Shown here: positions 7,556-15,943 of the stretch, piece after piece
Layout of the letters: each line of letters opens with the position of its first letter
Numbering within the stretch: position 1 is the first letter of the stretch
DNA from: AV69 sp963742315
GTDB taxonomy: Bacteria; Verrucomicrobiota; Verrucomicrobiia; Chthoniobacterales; UBA10450
Length of the DNA: 64,000 bases
Assembly (NCBI GenBank): GCA_963742315.1
Contig: CAVULE010000001.1
Location: forward strand, 186,001-250,000
Direction: 5' to 3'
Program-made: the position numbers and the translations under genes
The notes under the pieces: generated by a model
The model's database searches: none
What the model was told of the DNA's origin: nothing
What the model saw: the letters and a program-made list of their open reading frames with translations, nothing else

Positions 7556-7651
7556 ACCTAACCAATCGATGAAGCCGACGGCCCCTGACCGAATGACCGC
7601 AAACTCGCTTGCCACAAACCCCGTCCGTGGCTTATCTGTGTCTCGTTAGTT
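7556..7651 (+). other. attC-like recombination site 7
   Basis: ACCTAAC at 7556 and CTCGTTAGTT at the end, the last base deviating from GTTRRRY. Arms CGATGAAGCCGACGG and CCGTCCGTGGCTTATC can pair. 96 nt. Confidence 0.7.
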
Positions 7652-7667
7652 CAACAGCGGAAATGCA

Positions 7668-8057
7668 ATGAAACGCACATGGACGATCATCGGCGTACGC
7701 GACGTTCCCAGCAGCTTCAAATGGTACCAGTCGCTCTTCGGCCAGCCCGAGACGCCTCCGGGCCATGACTACTTTGGTCAGATCCTGGATACGGATGGAA
7801 CCGTCTTGCTTTGCCTCCACCGGTGGGGCACGCACGAGCATCCCTCATTGATGAGCCCGGACGAGGCGTCGCCTGGCAACGGCCTCCTCTTGTTCTTCCG
7901 CGTCGACGATTTCGACGTGGCACTGAAGAGGGCGCGCGCTCTCGTCGGCCAGTTCGAAGAGGAACCCCACGTGAACCCGAACACACAAACAAGGGAGTTC
8001 TCACTCCGGGATCCGGACGGGTACCATATCACGATCAGTGCGCTCTCTGCGCCCTAG
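7668..8057 (+). CDS. VOC-family (glyoxalase-like) protein (cassette gene 8)
   Basis: 129 aa. Two repeated half-domains: WTIIGVRDVPSSFKWYQSLF (residues 4-23), and LLFFRVDDFDVALKRARALV followed by FSLRDPDGYHITISA at the C-terminus. His/Glu positions typical of metal-binding VOC enzymes are partly present (LHRWGTHEH, DGYHITI). The pattern resembles bleomycin-resistance-like or glyoxalase-like proteins often found in cassettes; the substrate cannot be inferred. The ATG lies 17 nt after the recombination box and follows CAGCGGAAATGCA, with a weak ribosome site. Flanked by two sites, so it is an independent cassette. Confidence 0.8.
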   Translation: MKRTWTIIGVRDVPSSFKWYQSLFGQPETPPGHDYFGQILDTDGTVLLCLHRWGTHEHPSLMSPDEASPGNGLLLFFRVDDFDVALKRARALVGQFEEEPHVNPNTQTREFSLRDPDGYHITISALSAP

Positions 8058-8066
8058 CCAAATGAG

Positions 8067-8274
8067 ACCTAACCAGACGCTCCAGCCCACGGCTCAGACG
8101 ACGTACTGAAAGGCTGAAGGATGAATGGAGCGAATGGTGATGAGAGACGCAGAAGGCAAAGCCCTCAGGGAAAAGGGCGACTGAGCCGGGTGGTGAAGGA
8201 GTTTCAATTATGAAGGATGAAGTGAAAGCAAATCTCGCTGTCGCCAGCGGTGGCCGAGCTTGAGCTCGTTAGAC
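8067..8274 (+). other. attC-like recombination site 8 with long inserted module
   Basis: ACCTAAC at 8067 and GTTAGAC at 8268-8274, both canonical. Arms CGCTCCAGCCCACGG and GGTGGCCGAGC pair. The interior carries the ~110-nt module (about 8119-8228) shared with site 3. Confidence 0.75.
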
Positions 8275-8301
8275 CTATAATAGCGTCATAACACGCATCG
8301 C

Positions 8302-9111
8302 ATGTCAGAACGCAGCGACCTCTATTACAGTACCTACAGCCACTTCAACGAGCATGTTCTCGAAGTGGTTCGAAAGGAAACCTTCGGCCTCGACATCGGC
8401 CAGAACAGTTGGGTGACGGTGGATGAATATGATCATTTTATTCCCTGGCTTGGATTGACCGCTGAAAGTCATTTGCTTGAGGTCGCCACCGGCTCAGGCG
8501 GCCCCGCTCTTTACCTGGCCAAAAGGACTGCGTGCCGCGTCACTGGAGTGGACGCGAATGAGGATGGCGTCACCACAGCTTCGCAGATGGCGGGCACGTC
8601 CAATCAGAGTAGCCGAGTATGCTTCAGGGTAGCGGATGCAAATGCGCGCTTACCTTTTGATGACAACAGCTTTGATGCCGTCCTGTGTATCGATGCGATG
8701 AATCATTTACCGGCTCGTTTAGCTGTTCTGCGGGAATGGCAGCGTGTTCTTCGCCCGGGGCATCGAGCTCTTTTCACCGATCCAGTGGTGATCACGGGAC
8801 CAGTGACAAACGACGAACTAGCATTGCGCAGCTCCATTGGCGTCTTTCTGTTCGTGCCACCTGGAATTAATGAGCGGCTTATCGAAGCAGCAGGCCTTCG
8901 GTTGGTACGACAGGAAGATTTCACCGCCGGCGCTGCTCTGGTTGCGGGCCGCTGGCATAACGCGCGACAGCGTCACAAGGATGACTTGCTTGTAGTCGAA
9001 GGCGAAGAACGGTTCGAAGGCTTGCAACGCTTCTTCGCTGCGGTGCATCAGCTCACGAGTGAGAGACGACTATCAAGGATTGCGTATTTGGCGGAGAAGC
9101 CTGGTGCCTAA
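8302..9111 (+). CDS. Class I SAM-dependent methyltransferase (cassette gene 9)
   Basis: 269 aa, complete. Motif I LLEVATGSGGPALYLAKRT near residue 55, motif II region VTGVDANEDG, then FRVADANARLPFDDNSFDAV with LCIDAMNHLP (motif IV/V), and WQRVLRPGHRALFTDPVVIT (post-motif loop). This is the layout of ubiquinone/menaquinone- or sarcosine-type small-molecule methyltransferases. The N-terminal YYSTYSHFNEHVLEVVRKET is typical of a subgroup found in soil bacteria. Substrate unknown. The TAA stop lies in GCCTAAC of the following site. It shares no close sequence with the truncated methyltransferase at 2730. Confidence 0.85.
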   Translation: MSERSDLYYSTYSHFNEHVLEVVRKETFGLDIGQNSWVTVDEYDHFIPWLGLTAESHLLEVATGSGGPALYLAKRTACRVTGVDANEDGVTTASQMAGTSNQSSRVCFRVADANARLPFDDNSFDAVLCIDAMNHLPARLAVLREWQRVLRPGHRALFTDPVVITGPVTNDELALRSSIGVFLFVPPGINERLIEAAGLRLVRQEDFTAGAALVAGRWHNARQRHKDDLLVVEGEERFEGLQRFFAAVHQLTSERRLSRIAYLAEKPGA

Positions 9112-9257
9112 CCACACCGCAGCCAACGGCGGAAGAGAAAGCGGAAAGAGTAAAAGCGTAGCTAGTGTGCTTGCAAGAGCTGCCACCTGCCTTCTGAAGG
9201 CTGAAGTGAAAGCAAAGCTCGCCCTCACTAGGCGCGGTGAGCTTGAGCTCGCTCGGC
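9106..9257 (+). other. attC-like recombination site 9 (degenerate right box)
   Basis: GCCTAAC at 9106 contains the methyltransferase stop. The expected right box reads GCTCGGC instead of GTTAGGC (9251-9257), which should impair recombination. The GAGCTTGAGCTC context just before it matches sites 3 and 8. Confidence 0.6.
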
Positions 9258-9262
9258 AGTAA

Positions 9263-9829
9263 ATGACACGTCCAATGCAACTTGTTCCGCCATCGCTAGA
9301 TCGTTTGCCAAGCTACGTTGCGGCATTGAAGCGTGGGTGGTCGCCCGACAACATCAAGGGCGCCGCTGCTTCTATCGAGGAACTTGCGCAGATCGAGAAG
9401 GATCCCCGCTCGTTCGTCGAAAGCCTAACTGATCGTGGGGCAAAGGGCCCGCCGATCGTGCTGCCGGACGGTACGACCGCAGCACGCCTCCCGGGATTTA
9501 GACTTTGGCTTTGGGATACCGAGTTTTGCGGCTCGATTGGTTTGAGGTGGCAGCCGGGCACATCAGAGTTGCCCGCTCACTTCCTCGGACACATTGGCTA
9601 CGCGGTTGTGCCATGGAAGGAAGGCCGCGGCTATGCCAAGTTGGCGTTGAAATTGATGTTGGAACATGCTCGCGCTCAAGGGCTGGAATACGTCGAAATC
9701 ACGACGGATCCAAACAATGTTACTTCCCGCAGAGTCATTGAAGCTAACGGCGGTGTCCTCATTGAGCGGTTCCAGAGGCCTGCGCAATATGGCGGCACTG
9801 ATGCTGTTCGCTATCGAATCGCACTCTAG
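9263..9829 (+). CDS. GNAT-family N-acetyltransferase (cassette gene 10)
   Basis: 188 aa. The GNAT core is visible from residue ~75: FRLWLWDTEFCGSIGLRWQP, then HIGYAVVPWKEGRGYAKLAL with KLML (acetyl-CoA loop, R-x-x-G-x-A variant), then YVEITTDPNNVTSRRVIEAN and GGVLIERF. The arrangement matches the acetyltransferases that often take part in drug or protein acylation and are frequent integron cargo. Substrate unknown. ATG begins only 6 nt after the degenerate recombination box, so the cassette has a very short leader. Confidence 0.85.
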   Translation: MTRPMQLVPPSLDRLPSYVAALKRGWSPDNIKGAAASIEELAQIEKDPRSFVESLTDRGAKGPPIVLPDGTTAARLPGFRLWLWDTEFCGSIGLRWQPGTSELPAHFLGHIGYAVVPWKEGRGYAKLALKLMLEHARAQGLEYVEITTDPNNVTSRRVIEANGGVLIERFQRPAQYGGTDAVRYRIAL

Positions 9830-9844
9830 CTCGCATCGCGAGTG

Positions 9845-9923
9845 GCCTAACAACGCGTTCAACTTGGCCCGCCGGAACACGCCTTCTTCTTCGCGAACGC
9901 CAGTGGCGGCGGGCCGGTTAACT
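9845..9923 (+). other. attC-like recombination site 10
   Basis: GCCTAAC opens the site. Inner arms TTGGCCCGCCG and CGGCGGGCCGG form a strong stem. The right end GGTTAACTTAAT is only a partial match to GTTRRRY. 79 nt, the shortest in the array. Confidence 0.65.
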
Positions 9924-9935
9924 TAATCTTCTTAG

Positions 9936-10325
9936 ATGGTGTCGTTGCTTCCACGACTCAGTCGGCCAGTTCTCATCGTTTTCAGCGTTTGCCTTGCGGC
10001 AGCGTGCGCCGTTCACCTCGCTGACCTGTGGCGGCACGGCTGGTTGCCTTACCGTTTTGCGCCGTTGGCGCTCAATGCTTACTGGAGTGCGCTCACGTTT
10101 CTCGACGCCTTAGCTGCCGTGCTATTGTTATGGCAGCCGCGCACCGGGCTAGCGTGGGCTCTCCTCATCATTACATCCGATGTCACGCTTAACTTATTCG
10201 CTCACTTTTATCTTCGCTTACATCTAAAACCACTCACGTTATCGCTGCAGGTAATCTTTTTCGTCGCTGTAGTTGCAGCAATATCCTATGCTCGCGCCAC
10301 CGGACCAGCCACACGAACGATCTAA
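9936..10325 (+). CDS. Small integral membrane protein (cassette gene 11)
   Basis: 129 aa, four likely membrane segments: about residues 10-30 (VLIVFSVCLAAACAVHLADL), 45-67 (LALNAYWSALTFLDALAAVL), 70-92 (GLAWALLIITSDVTLNLFAH) and 100-120 (LTLSLQVIFFVAVVAAISYA). No family motif recognised. The stop TAA lies inside the ATCTAAC box of the next site, which supports it as a genuine cassette gene. Function unknown. Confidence 0.65.
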   Translation: MVSLLPRLSRPVLIVFSVCLAAACAVHLADLWRHGWLPYRFAPLALNAYWSALTFLDALAAVLLLWQPRTGLAWALLIITSDVTLNLFAHFYLRLHLKPLTLSLQVIFFVAVVAAISYARATGPATRTI

Positions 10326-10411
10326 CCAGACGCTCCAGCTAACCCCTGACCGGCACGTGAAAAGGATGAAGGATGAATGGGCGTAGTATTGCCGCGCCGC
10401 GCGGGCCGGGA
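10320..10411 (+). other. Partial attC-like site 11
   Basis: Begins ATCTAAC with arm CAGACGCTCCAGC as in site 8 and carries the start of the AAGGATGAAGGATGAATGG module. There is no GTTRRRY end; instead a second complete site begins at 10431. It looks like a truncated site abutting a full one, or a cassette reduced to almost nothing. Confidence 0.5.
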
Positions 10412-10430
10412 ATCCAATTGAACGCAAACA

Positions 10431-10554
10431 GCCTAACCATGCGATGGAGCCGAACGCGAGCTGCCGTACTATCCAGCTTTCGATGAGTTCAAACCGGTCA
10501 ATCCGCCGCCAAGCGCGTTCTCACTCGCCGCAGCTCATCTTGGTCTCGTTAGGT
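10431..10554 (+). other. attC-like recombination site 12
   Basis: GCCTAAC at 10431, GTTAGGT at 10548-10554, both canonical. Arms near CATGCGATGGAGCC and CAGCTCATC. 124 nt, the same length as sites 2 and 4. Confidence 0.7.
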
Positions 10555-10607
10555 CGCCGCGCCCGCATGATGGACAGCGGATCACAGGTTACCAGGAGAA
10601 GGGGCTT

Positions 10608-11861
10608 ATGAACATTGCCGGGCTTCGTTCGATTGGCTCCGCGGTGCTGCTTGTTTTGGTCGCCGGAGCTAGCTGCAATCGGCCCAAACGAGCGTCCTCA
10701 GAGTCGAGCGCCGCGCCGACACCCCAGGCGGTTCGCGCGAGTATCACTGCGCACGTGCCAGATGCATTCTACGATCCGCCGTCGGACTTGTCGCGCCAGC
10801 CTGGCGCATTACTGCGGAGCGAGCCGCTCAAAGACGTGATACTGCCAGCCGGCATGCGAGGCTGGCGCATTCTTTATGCAACCACTGTGGACGACAGCAC
10901 GCCAGCGACGGCGGTCGCGACAGTGTTCGCGCCAACCGCTCCTCCGGCAGGCCCACGCCCTGTCATCGCGTGGGAGCACGGCACGACGGGCTTGCTGCAG
11001 AAATGCATGCCGTCGCTTTTCTCGGCGCCGAGCGCGGGCATCGCCGGGCGCGACCGGATCGTGATAGCCGGCTGGGTCGTGGTCGAGACAGATTACTCCT
11101 TCGCAGAGAAGGGTGGGCCGCATCCGTACCTGATCGGCGAAGGCGAAGCGCGCGCGACGCTCGATTCGGTCCGTGCCGCGCGGCAGATGTCAGAGCTTAC
11201 GCTCGACAAACGCATGGTGGTGTGGGGTTACTCGCAGGGGGGACACGCAGCGCTTTGGACCGGCATTGTCGGGCCGCGCTACGCGCCGGACCTCGAAATC
11301 CTCGGCGTCGCGGCAATCGCACCGGCCGCAAACATTAAGAACATTCTCGCGATGAACGTCGCGATGGACAAGCGGTTTGGACCGTATATCGCGCTAGCAT
11401 ACAGCCGGTTTTACCCTGACATCACATTCGAGAAAGCGCTTCGGCCCGAGGCGCTCGATGCTGCGCGTCAGATAGTAAACTTATGCGACTTCCTCCCGCC
11501 CGAGGATCCGGAACGCATCGAGGCACTGGCGGCGACGTTCGACGGTCCGGCATTGGCGACGAGTTCGAACAAAGCGCTTCAAGCTCGGCTTGAGCAGAAC
11601 ACGGCGAACGGTCTGATAAAGGCTCCCGTCGTAATCGCGCAAGGCCTCTCGGACACCGTCGTGCCACCGAATGCCACCGACGCGTATGTCGAAGAGCGCT
11701 GCTCTGCTGGTCAACGACTCGAGTATTGGACATTCACCGGGCGCGACCACTTCACGATTGTCCAGCCCGGTGCGCCGCTCGAGGAGCTGCTCATCAGGTG
11801 GACAACGGCGCGTTTCGCGAATGAGCCGCAAGCGAACGGTTGCGTCCGCAAGTCTTTCTGA
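10608..11861 (+). CDS. Lipoprotein secretory lipase / alpha-beta hydrolase (cassette gene 12)
   Basis: 417 aa. A strong ribosome site (AGGAGAAGGGG) precedes the ATG. Residues 1-23 form a lipoprotein signal (AVLLVLVAGASC, lipobox ending in Cys-23). The catalytic domain has the oxyanion region PVIAWEHGTTG, the nucleophile elbow VVWGYSQGGHAALW (Ser in GYSQGG), and APVVIAQGLSDTVVPPNAT (catalytic Asp) with GRDHFTIV (His). The layout matches the secretory-lipase (LIP) family that hydrolyses lipids or esters outside the cytoplasm. It follows a complete recombination site; a convincing site after it is not seen, so it may be the last cassette of this block. A hairpin with a short T run follows. Confidence 0.8.
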   Translation: MNIAGLRSIGSAVLLVLVAGASCNRPKRASSESSAAPTPQAVRASITAHVPDAFYDPPSDLSRQPGALLRSEPLKDVILPAGMRGWRILYATTVDDSTPATAVATVFAPTAPPAGPRPVIAWEHGTTGLLQKCMPSLFSAPSAGIAGRDRIVIAGWVVVETDYSFAEKGGPHPYLIGEGEARATLDSVRAARQMSELTLDKRMVVWGYSQGGHAALWTGIVGPRYAPDLEILGVAAIAPAANIKNILAMNVAMDKRFGPYIALAYSRFYPDITFEKALRPEALDAARQIVNLCDFLPPEDPERIEALAATFDGPALATSSNKALQARLEQNTANGLIKAPVVIAQGLSDTVVPPNATDAYVEERCSAGQRLEYWTFTGRDHFTIVQPGAPLEELLIRWTTARFANEPQANGCVRKSF

Positions 11862-11868
11862 TTGTCGC

Positions 11869-11893
11869 GGGGGCGAAAGCGCCCGGCTGTTTT
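11869..11893 (+). terminator. Possible intrinsic terminator after the lipase gene
   Basis: GGGCG-AAAG-CGCCC stem followed by GGCTGTTTT, 10 nt after the lipase stop. The stem is short and the T run brief, so it is only plausible. Confidence 0.35.
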
Positions 11894-11918
11894 GCTCAAT
11901 CCAATTTTCGTTAGCCAG

Positions 11919-13490
11919 TTACTTTGATCTGATAGCTGTCGACGGCCAGTATTCACTCGTAGCAGGTGACAAATCGTGGATTTGAAATGACGAACCCTTT
12001 CCCGCACCACGCTGCTTCAGTTGTTTAACCGCGGACGCTAGTTTTGCCAAACCTTGTTCGATTTGCGCTTGCGACCAGGCCGCGAATCCAAAAACGAATG
12101 CCGGATCCAACTGAGCCTTGATGCAGAAGAAAGAAAGAGGCCGGGGCCAAACGCCGGTTTCCTCACGAGCACGCATGAGTAACGGAAAGTCTTCTTTGCG
12201 CCGCAGCCAGGCGACGAAGTGCAAACCGGCAGGCGTTACTTCCAGATCGAAATAGTCGCCCAGCCATTTTTGGAATTGTTCGATAAAGAACACGCGTCGC
12301 TGGGCATAGAGTTCGCGGATCCGTTTCACGTGGCTGAGGAAAAATCCTTCGGTGATGAAACGCGCCAGGGTAGCTTGATCAATCGCCGGGGAATGCTGGT
12401 CCATGACAGCGCGCACCTTGACGAGGGTGTCGACAAGTTGTGGCGGTGCGATCACAAAACCGAGGCGCAACGATGGGTAAAGGATTTTGCTCATAGTGCC
12501 GGCATAAATCACCCGGCCGGCATGGTCCAAACCTTGAAGACATGGCAGCGGCGGCCCGTCGAAACGAAACTCGGAATTATAATCATCCTCCAGGATGTAG
12601 CCGTCGTGCGACTCCGCGAACTCGATCAGAGCTTTCCGCCGCTTCAGGCTCATCGTCACACCGAAGGGAAACTGGTGCGATGGCGCGACGAAAATGAGTC
12701 TGGGAGAATTTTGCCGCGAGCACTTTCCGATTACCAGCCCCTCACGATCGATCGGGCGTGGGACCATTTTGGCCCCGACAAAAGCCAAGACATTACGTGC
12801 CTGATGGAAGCCGGGATCTTCGATCCATGCCACTTCACCTTCATTTATTAAGGCGAGCGCGCACGCCAGCATCGCCTGCTGCATGCCGCCCACGACTACG
12901 ATTTGGTCCGGATGACAATTGGCCCCGCGGAAGTCGCACAAGTAAGTGGCGATTGCCTTGCGTAGTTCGATCTCGCCCCGGCTCGAGGCATAACGCAATA
13001 AGTGCGCTCCCTTTTTTGCCAAAACCTGCTCGCGTAGGCGTTCCCAAACCGCAATCGGGAATTCATCCACGGCCGGCAACCCCGCGACGAACGTGACACT
13101 CGGCGGGCCGCCAGCGCCGACGTCGAGCTGTCGGCCGCTGCGAAGATCGGTCATTCTGGTCACTCTTCGGGCGACGCGCGGAGGATGCTCCGTGCGCGCG
13201 GTTGTCGCCGGCCTGGCAGCCTTCAGAAAGGTTGCCGGTAGATGATCGGCGACAAAGATACCAGACCGATTCCGGGCTTGAAGATAGCCTTCTGCCAGCA
13301 GCTTTGAGAACGCCTGATTTACGGTCAGTCTCGAAATCCCGAGAGTTGCCGCGAGAACTCGTGAGGAAGGCACACGGGAGGCGCTTGAATCAAAACTGCC
13401 GCTCTCGAGTTCTTCTCGTATTTGACGATACAGTTGTTGGTAAAGCGGCTCGGACGATGCGCGATCCAGCCGCACCATTTCGAACGACAT
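11919..13490 (-). CDS. MocR/PdxR-type GntR regulator with aminotransferase domain
   Basis: About 523 aa from ATG 13490. The N-terminal GntR winged helix reads LYQQLYRQIREELESGSFDS, then VPSSRVLAATLGISRLTVNQ and AFSKLLAEGYLQAR. The large fold-type-I aminotransferase domain has VVVGGMQQAMLACALAL, then EDPGFHQARN, ILEDDYNSEFRFDG (PLP-binding D..Y) and YAGTMSKILYPSLRLGFV (Schiff-base Lys). Such proteins sense PLP and control vitamin B6 or amine genes, usually a divergent neighbour. Here the divergent neighbour is the HAF-repeat protein at 13727. It lies on the strand opposite to the surrounding cassettes, so it probably interrupts the array. A longer frame from 13637 adds no domain. Confidence 0.85.
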   Translation of the reverse strand: MSFEMVRLDRASSEPLYQQLYRQIREELESGSFDSSASRVPSSRVLAATLGISRLTVNQAFSKLLAEGYLQARNRSGIFVADHLPATFLKAARPATTARTEHPPRVARRVTRMTDLRSGRQLDVGAGGPPSVTFVAGLPAVDEFPIAVWERLREQVLAKKGAHLLRYASSRGEIELRKAIATYLCDFRGANCHPDQIVVVGGMQQAMLACALALINEGEVAWIEDPGFHQARNVLAFVGAKMVPRPIDREGLVIGKCSRQNSPRLIFVAPSHQFPFGVTMSLKRRKALIEFAESHDGYILEDDYNSEFRFDGPPLPCLQGLDHAGRVIYAGTMSKILYPSLRLGFVIAPPQLVDTLVKVRAVMDQHSPAIDQATLARFITEGFFLSHVKRIRELYAQRRVFFIEQFQKWLGDYFDLEVTPAGLHFVAWLRRKEDFPLLMRAREETGVWPRPLSFFCIKAQLDPAFVFGFAAWSQAQIEQGLAKLASAVKQLKQRGAGKGSSFQIHDLSPATSEYWPSTAIRSK

Positions 13491-13726
13491 GACTAAACGA
13501 CGCCGGCGCTGCCTTGGGACCGTCGAGACAGTGCGCCCGTAGATCGCGCCATTCATCTTCACGACATGAGTTTCGCATCCAGAGAATGCTTTCTCAAGAG
13601 ATGCCGCGCACCTCAAAGCCCTCGCTTCTTGCGACAAGCAAAACTGGTCTGCCTTTTTAGCGAGATCTGGTTATAGCCAGCGGCTTGCCGATCAATCAGG
13701 CTAATCGAGTTAACAAAAATAAAATT

Positions 13727-14938
13727 ATGAAAAGCACGTTATCAAAAACTCAGATCAAAATCTTGAATTGTGTGAGCGCATTCAACATTTGTCCGCATCT
13801 ATCCCTCGCACTTTGCCTCATCGTCTGCACTTTCGGACTGCCCTTTTCGGTAAGTGCTGGTGGTCCGCCGCCCCACCACATCATCACATTCGATGCGCCC
13901 GGCGCAGGCACGGCATCCGGTGAGGGCACCGTGGCCTTTGGCCTGAACCTCACGGGAACGGTTGTCGGATTCTTCCGGGATACTAACTCTGCCCGGCACG
14001 GCTTTCTCCGTACTCCGTTGGGTAGCTTTATCACGTTCGACGATCCGGCAGCGGGCACTTGTTCGGCAAACTGTGGAGCGATCGGCGACGGTCAGGGAAC
14101 GCGTGGTTACTCCATTAATCTATTTGGAGAGGTCGCCGGATTCTTCACCGACAACACCGCCCATTGCCACGGCTTCGTTCGTTCGCCTAACGGCAACTTC
14201 ACCCAGATCGATGCTCCGGACGCAGGCACAGGTCCGTTTCCGCAGGGCACCTTTGTCTCAGAAATTACTCCGATGGGTATCAACCCGGAAGGCGCAGTCA
14301 TCGGCTTTTACGTGGACGCAAATTCAGTCCAACACGGCTTCGTGCGTTCTGGTGGCGGCAAAATCACCGAGTTCGATCCGCCCGGGTCCACCTTCACCAC
14401 GCCGAATGCCATCGACTTGTTAGGCAACATCGCCGGATTCTATTTCGACGCGAACTCGGTTGGTCACGGCTTCCTGCGCGATCCGCGCGGCAACTTCACC
14501 GTGATCGATGCTCCCGGCGCTGACCATACTGCGGGCAGCTTCAACGGCACCTTCGGTGTGGGCGTCATTCCAACCGGCGAAGTCGAAGGAGTGTTTGTCG
14601 ATCCAAGTGGTGTCCTTCACGGCTTCACCCGCTCTCCACAGGGAGCATACACCGTTTACAATGTGCCGGCCGCGGGCACCAGTCCGGGCCAAGGCACTCT
14701 ACCCGAAAGTAACGATGACCTCGGAGACATCGCCGGAAATTACTTCGACGCCAACGGCGTGAGTCATGGCTTCCTTCGTAATCTTCGCGGCAGTCTCACC
14801 ACGTTCGATGCCCCGGGCGGCGGCACAAGCGCAGGCCAGGGCACTGTTCCCTCGGATAATTCCGACACAGGACTAGTCACGGGACAGCTGATTGACAGCA
14901 ACAATGTGGACCACGGTTTCCTTCTGGAAAACTGGTAA
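13727..14938 (+). CDS. Secreted HAF-repeat protein
   Basis: About 403 aa from ATG 13727. A signal peptide (ALCLIVCTFGLPFSVSAGG) ends near residue 45. The mature part holds eight or so repeats of about 45 residues built as ITFDAPGAGT...GxxxxGxxVGFFxDxNxxxHGFLR (HGFLR, HGFVR and HGFTR recur at regular spacing). This is the HAF repeat, a likely beta-propeller or solenoid of unknown binding function. It is closely related in architecture to the protein at 1483. It is followed 49 nt later by a recombination site with a good right box, so it may be mobile as a cassette. The GTG/ATG at 13685 is a less likely start. Confidence 0.75.
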   Translation: MKSTLSKTQIKILNCVSAFNICPHLSLALCLIVCTFGLPFSVSAGGPPPHHIITFDAPGAGTASGEGTVAFGLNLTGTVVGFFRDTNSARHGFLRTPLGSFITFDDPAAGTCSANCGAIGDGQGTRGYSINLFGEVAGFFTDNTAHCHGFVRSPNGNFTQIDAPDAGTGPFPQGTFVSEITPMGINPEGAVIGFYVDANSVQHGFVRSGGGKITEFDPPGSTFTTPNAIDLLGNIAGFYFDANSVGHGFLRDPRGNFTVIDAPGADHTAGSFNGTFGVGVIPTGEVEGVFVDPSGVLHGFTRSPQGAYTVYNVPAAGTSPGQGTLPESNDDLGDIAGNYFDANGVSHGFLRNLRGSLTTFDAPGGGTSAGQGTVPSDNSDTGLVTGQLIDSNNVDHGFLLENW

Positions 14939-14987
14939 GCCGCGCGCGTATAGACAAACAGAAATAAGTCGCCGCCAAATCAGCAAA

Positions 14988-15090
14988 GCCTACCAGCAGC
15001 CGCATTTCGCAGTGAGCCGTCACGTCGCGCGTGCGCGCAAGGAAGGCATCATGAGTGTTTTAGTGGTGGCTGATCTTGCTCTCGTTAGAC
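14988..15090 (+). other. attC-like recombination site 13
   Basis: Left box GCCTACC (one deviation from RYYYAAC) and right box GTTAGAC at 15084-15090. The right end GGTGGCTGATCTTGCTCTC matches the right arms of the other sites. Confidence 0.65.
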
Positions 15091-15091
15091 C

Positions 15092-15919
15092 GTGAGCATT
15101 CCGCGCGATAGAACACTAAATCAGCTGGAAAGCAAGGTAAGGTGGTTGATTATGCTGGAACGATTTGGTCGCTTGCTTTTTTCGTTGGCAATAATTGGGA
15201 TAGGCATAGAGACATTGATCTGCTCGTACGTTTCCAGTCATTCGCCTCGTCCATACTATAAGGTTGTGCCGGTAATTCCGTGGCTGCCGGCTATTCCGAT
15301 TTTGGCCTACCTCGTCGGAGCCATTTTAGTCCTCTGCGGGGCAGGCCTTCTTTTTCAACGCACTTTGGTGGTATCTTCCATCACACTCGGTGCTCTGATG
15401 TTACTCTGCGGACTCGCGTTTGACCTGCCGCGACGTCCCAATCTCATGAGCGCCGAGTGGCGTACCAATGTGCTCGAACCAATGGCCATTGGCAGCCTGG
15501 CGTGGCTCGCGCCTGGATTGGGCGGCATTCCGAGATGGCTTCACAGGGCGAGCCGCTACCTTCTGGCATTTGCGCTCATCATCTTTGGCATCGCTCATTT
15601 TCAGGTTCTCACCTTCATTGCCAGTATGGTGCCCGGCTGGATTCCCTGGCACTGGTTCTGGACTGTTTTCTTCGGCGTCGCCTTCATCGCCGCGGGCGTA
15701 AGCTTCGCCACTGGATTTCTGCAACGGTGGGCAGCTTTAGGTATAGGACTGATGTTCGCGCTCTGGACGGTAACAATTCATCTACCGCCTGTTCTCAACT
15801 CTTTCCGCATCCGGGGCGCAACTCAGGACCCGGACAAGTGGTCGGACGTGTTCATCGTGGTAGCGCTATGGGGCGGCTCGTGGGCGCTCGCGCGCAATTT
15901 GCGCGATAAAAGAGATTGA
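15092..15919 (+). CDS. Multi-pass membrane protein (DoxX-like) (cassette gene 14)
   Basis: 275 aa from GTG 15092, which lies two bases after the recombination box; ATG 15152 (MLERFGRLLF...) is a likely alternative. Seven to eight hydrophobic segments: LLFSLAIIGIGIETLICSYV, IPILAYLVGAILVLCGAGLL, VVSSITLGALMLLCGLAF, YLLAFALIIFGIAHFQVLTF, WFWTVFFGVAFIAAGVSFAT, ALGIGLMFALWTVTIHL and VFIVVALWGGSWALA. The E..ICS and G.AHF positions resemble the DoxX-like superfamily of redox-linked membrane proteins, but this is weak. Role unknown. Confidence 0.65.
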   Translation: MSIPRDRTLNQLESKVRWLIMLERFGRLLFSLAIIGIGIETLICSYVSSHSPRPYYKVVPVIPWLPAIPILAYLVGAILVLCGAGLLFQRTLVVSSITLGALMLLCGLAFDLPRRPNLMSAEWRTNVLEPMAIGSLAWLAPGLGGIPRWLHRASRYLLAFALIIFGIAHFQVLTFIASMVPGWIPWHWFWTVFFGVAFIAAGVSFATGFLQRWAALGIGLMFALWTVTIHLPPVLNSFRIRGATQDPDKWSDVFIVVALWGGSWALARNLRDKRD

Positions 15920-15943
15920 AGCTTGGGGATAGATTCGGCTCGC

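Noticed and set aside
11910..11916. GTTAGCC after the lipase gene as an attC end
   Set aside because: Does not fit GTTRRRY fully and no pairing left arm is seen; the hairpin there looks more like a terminator.
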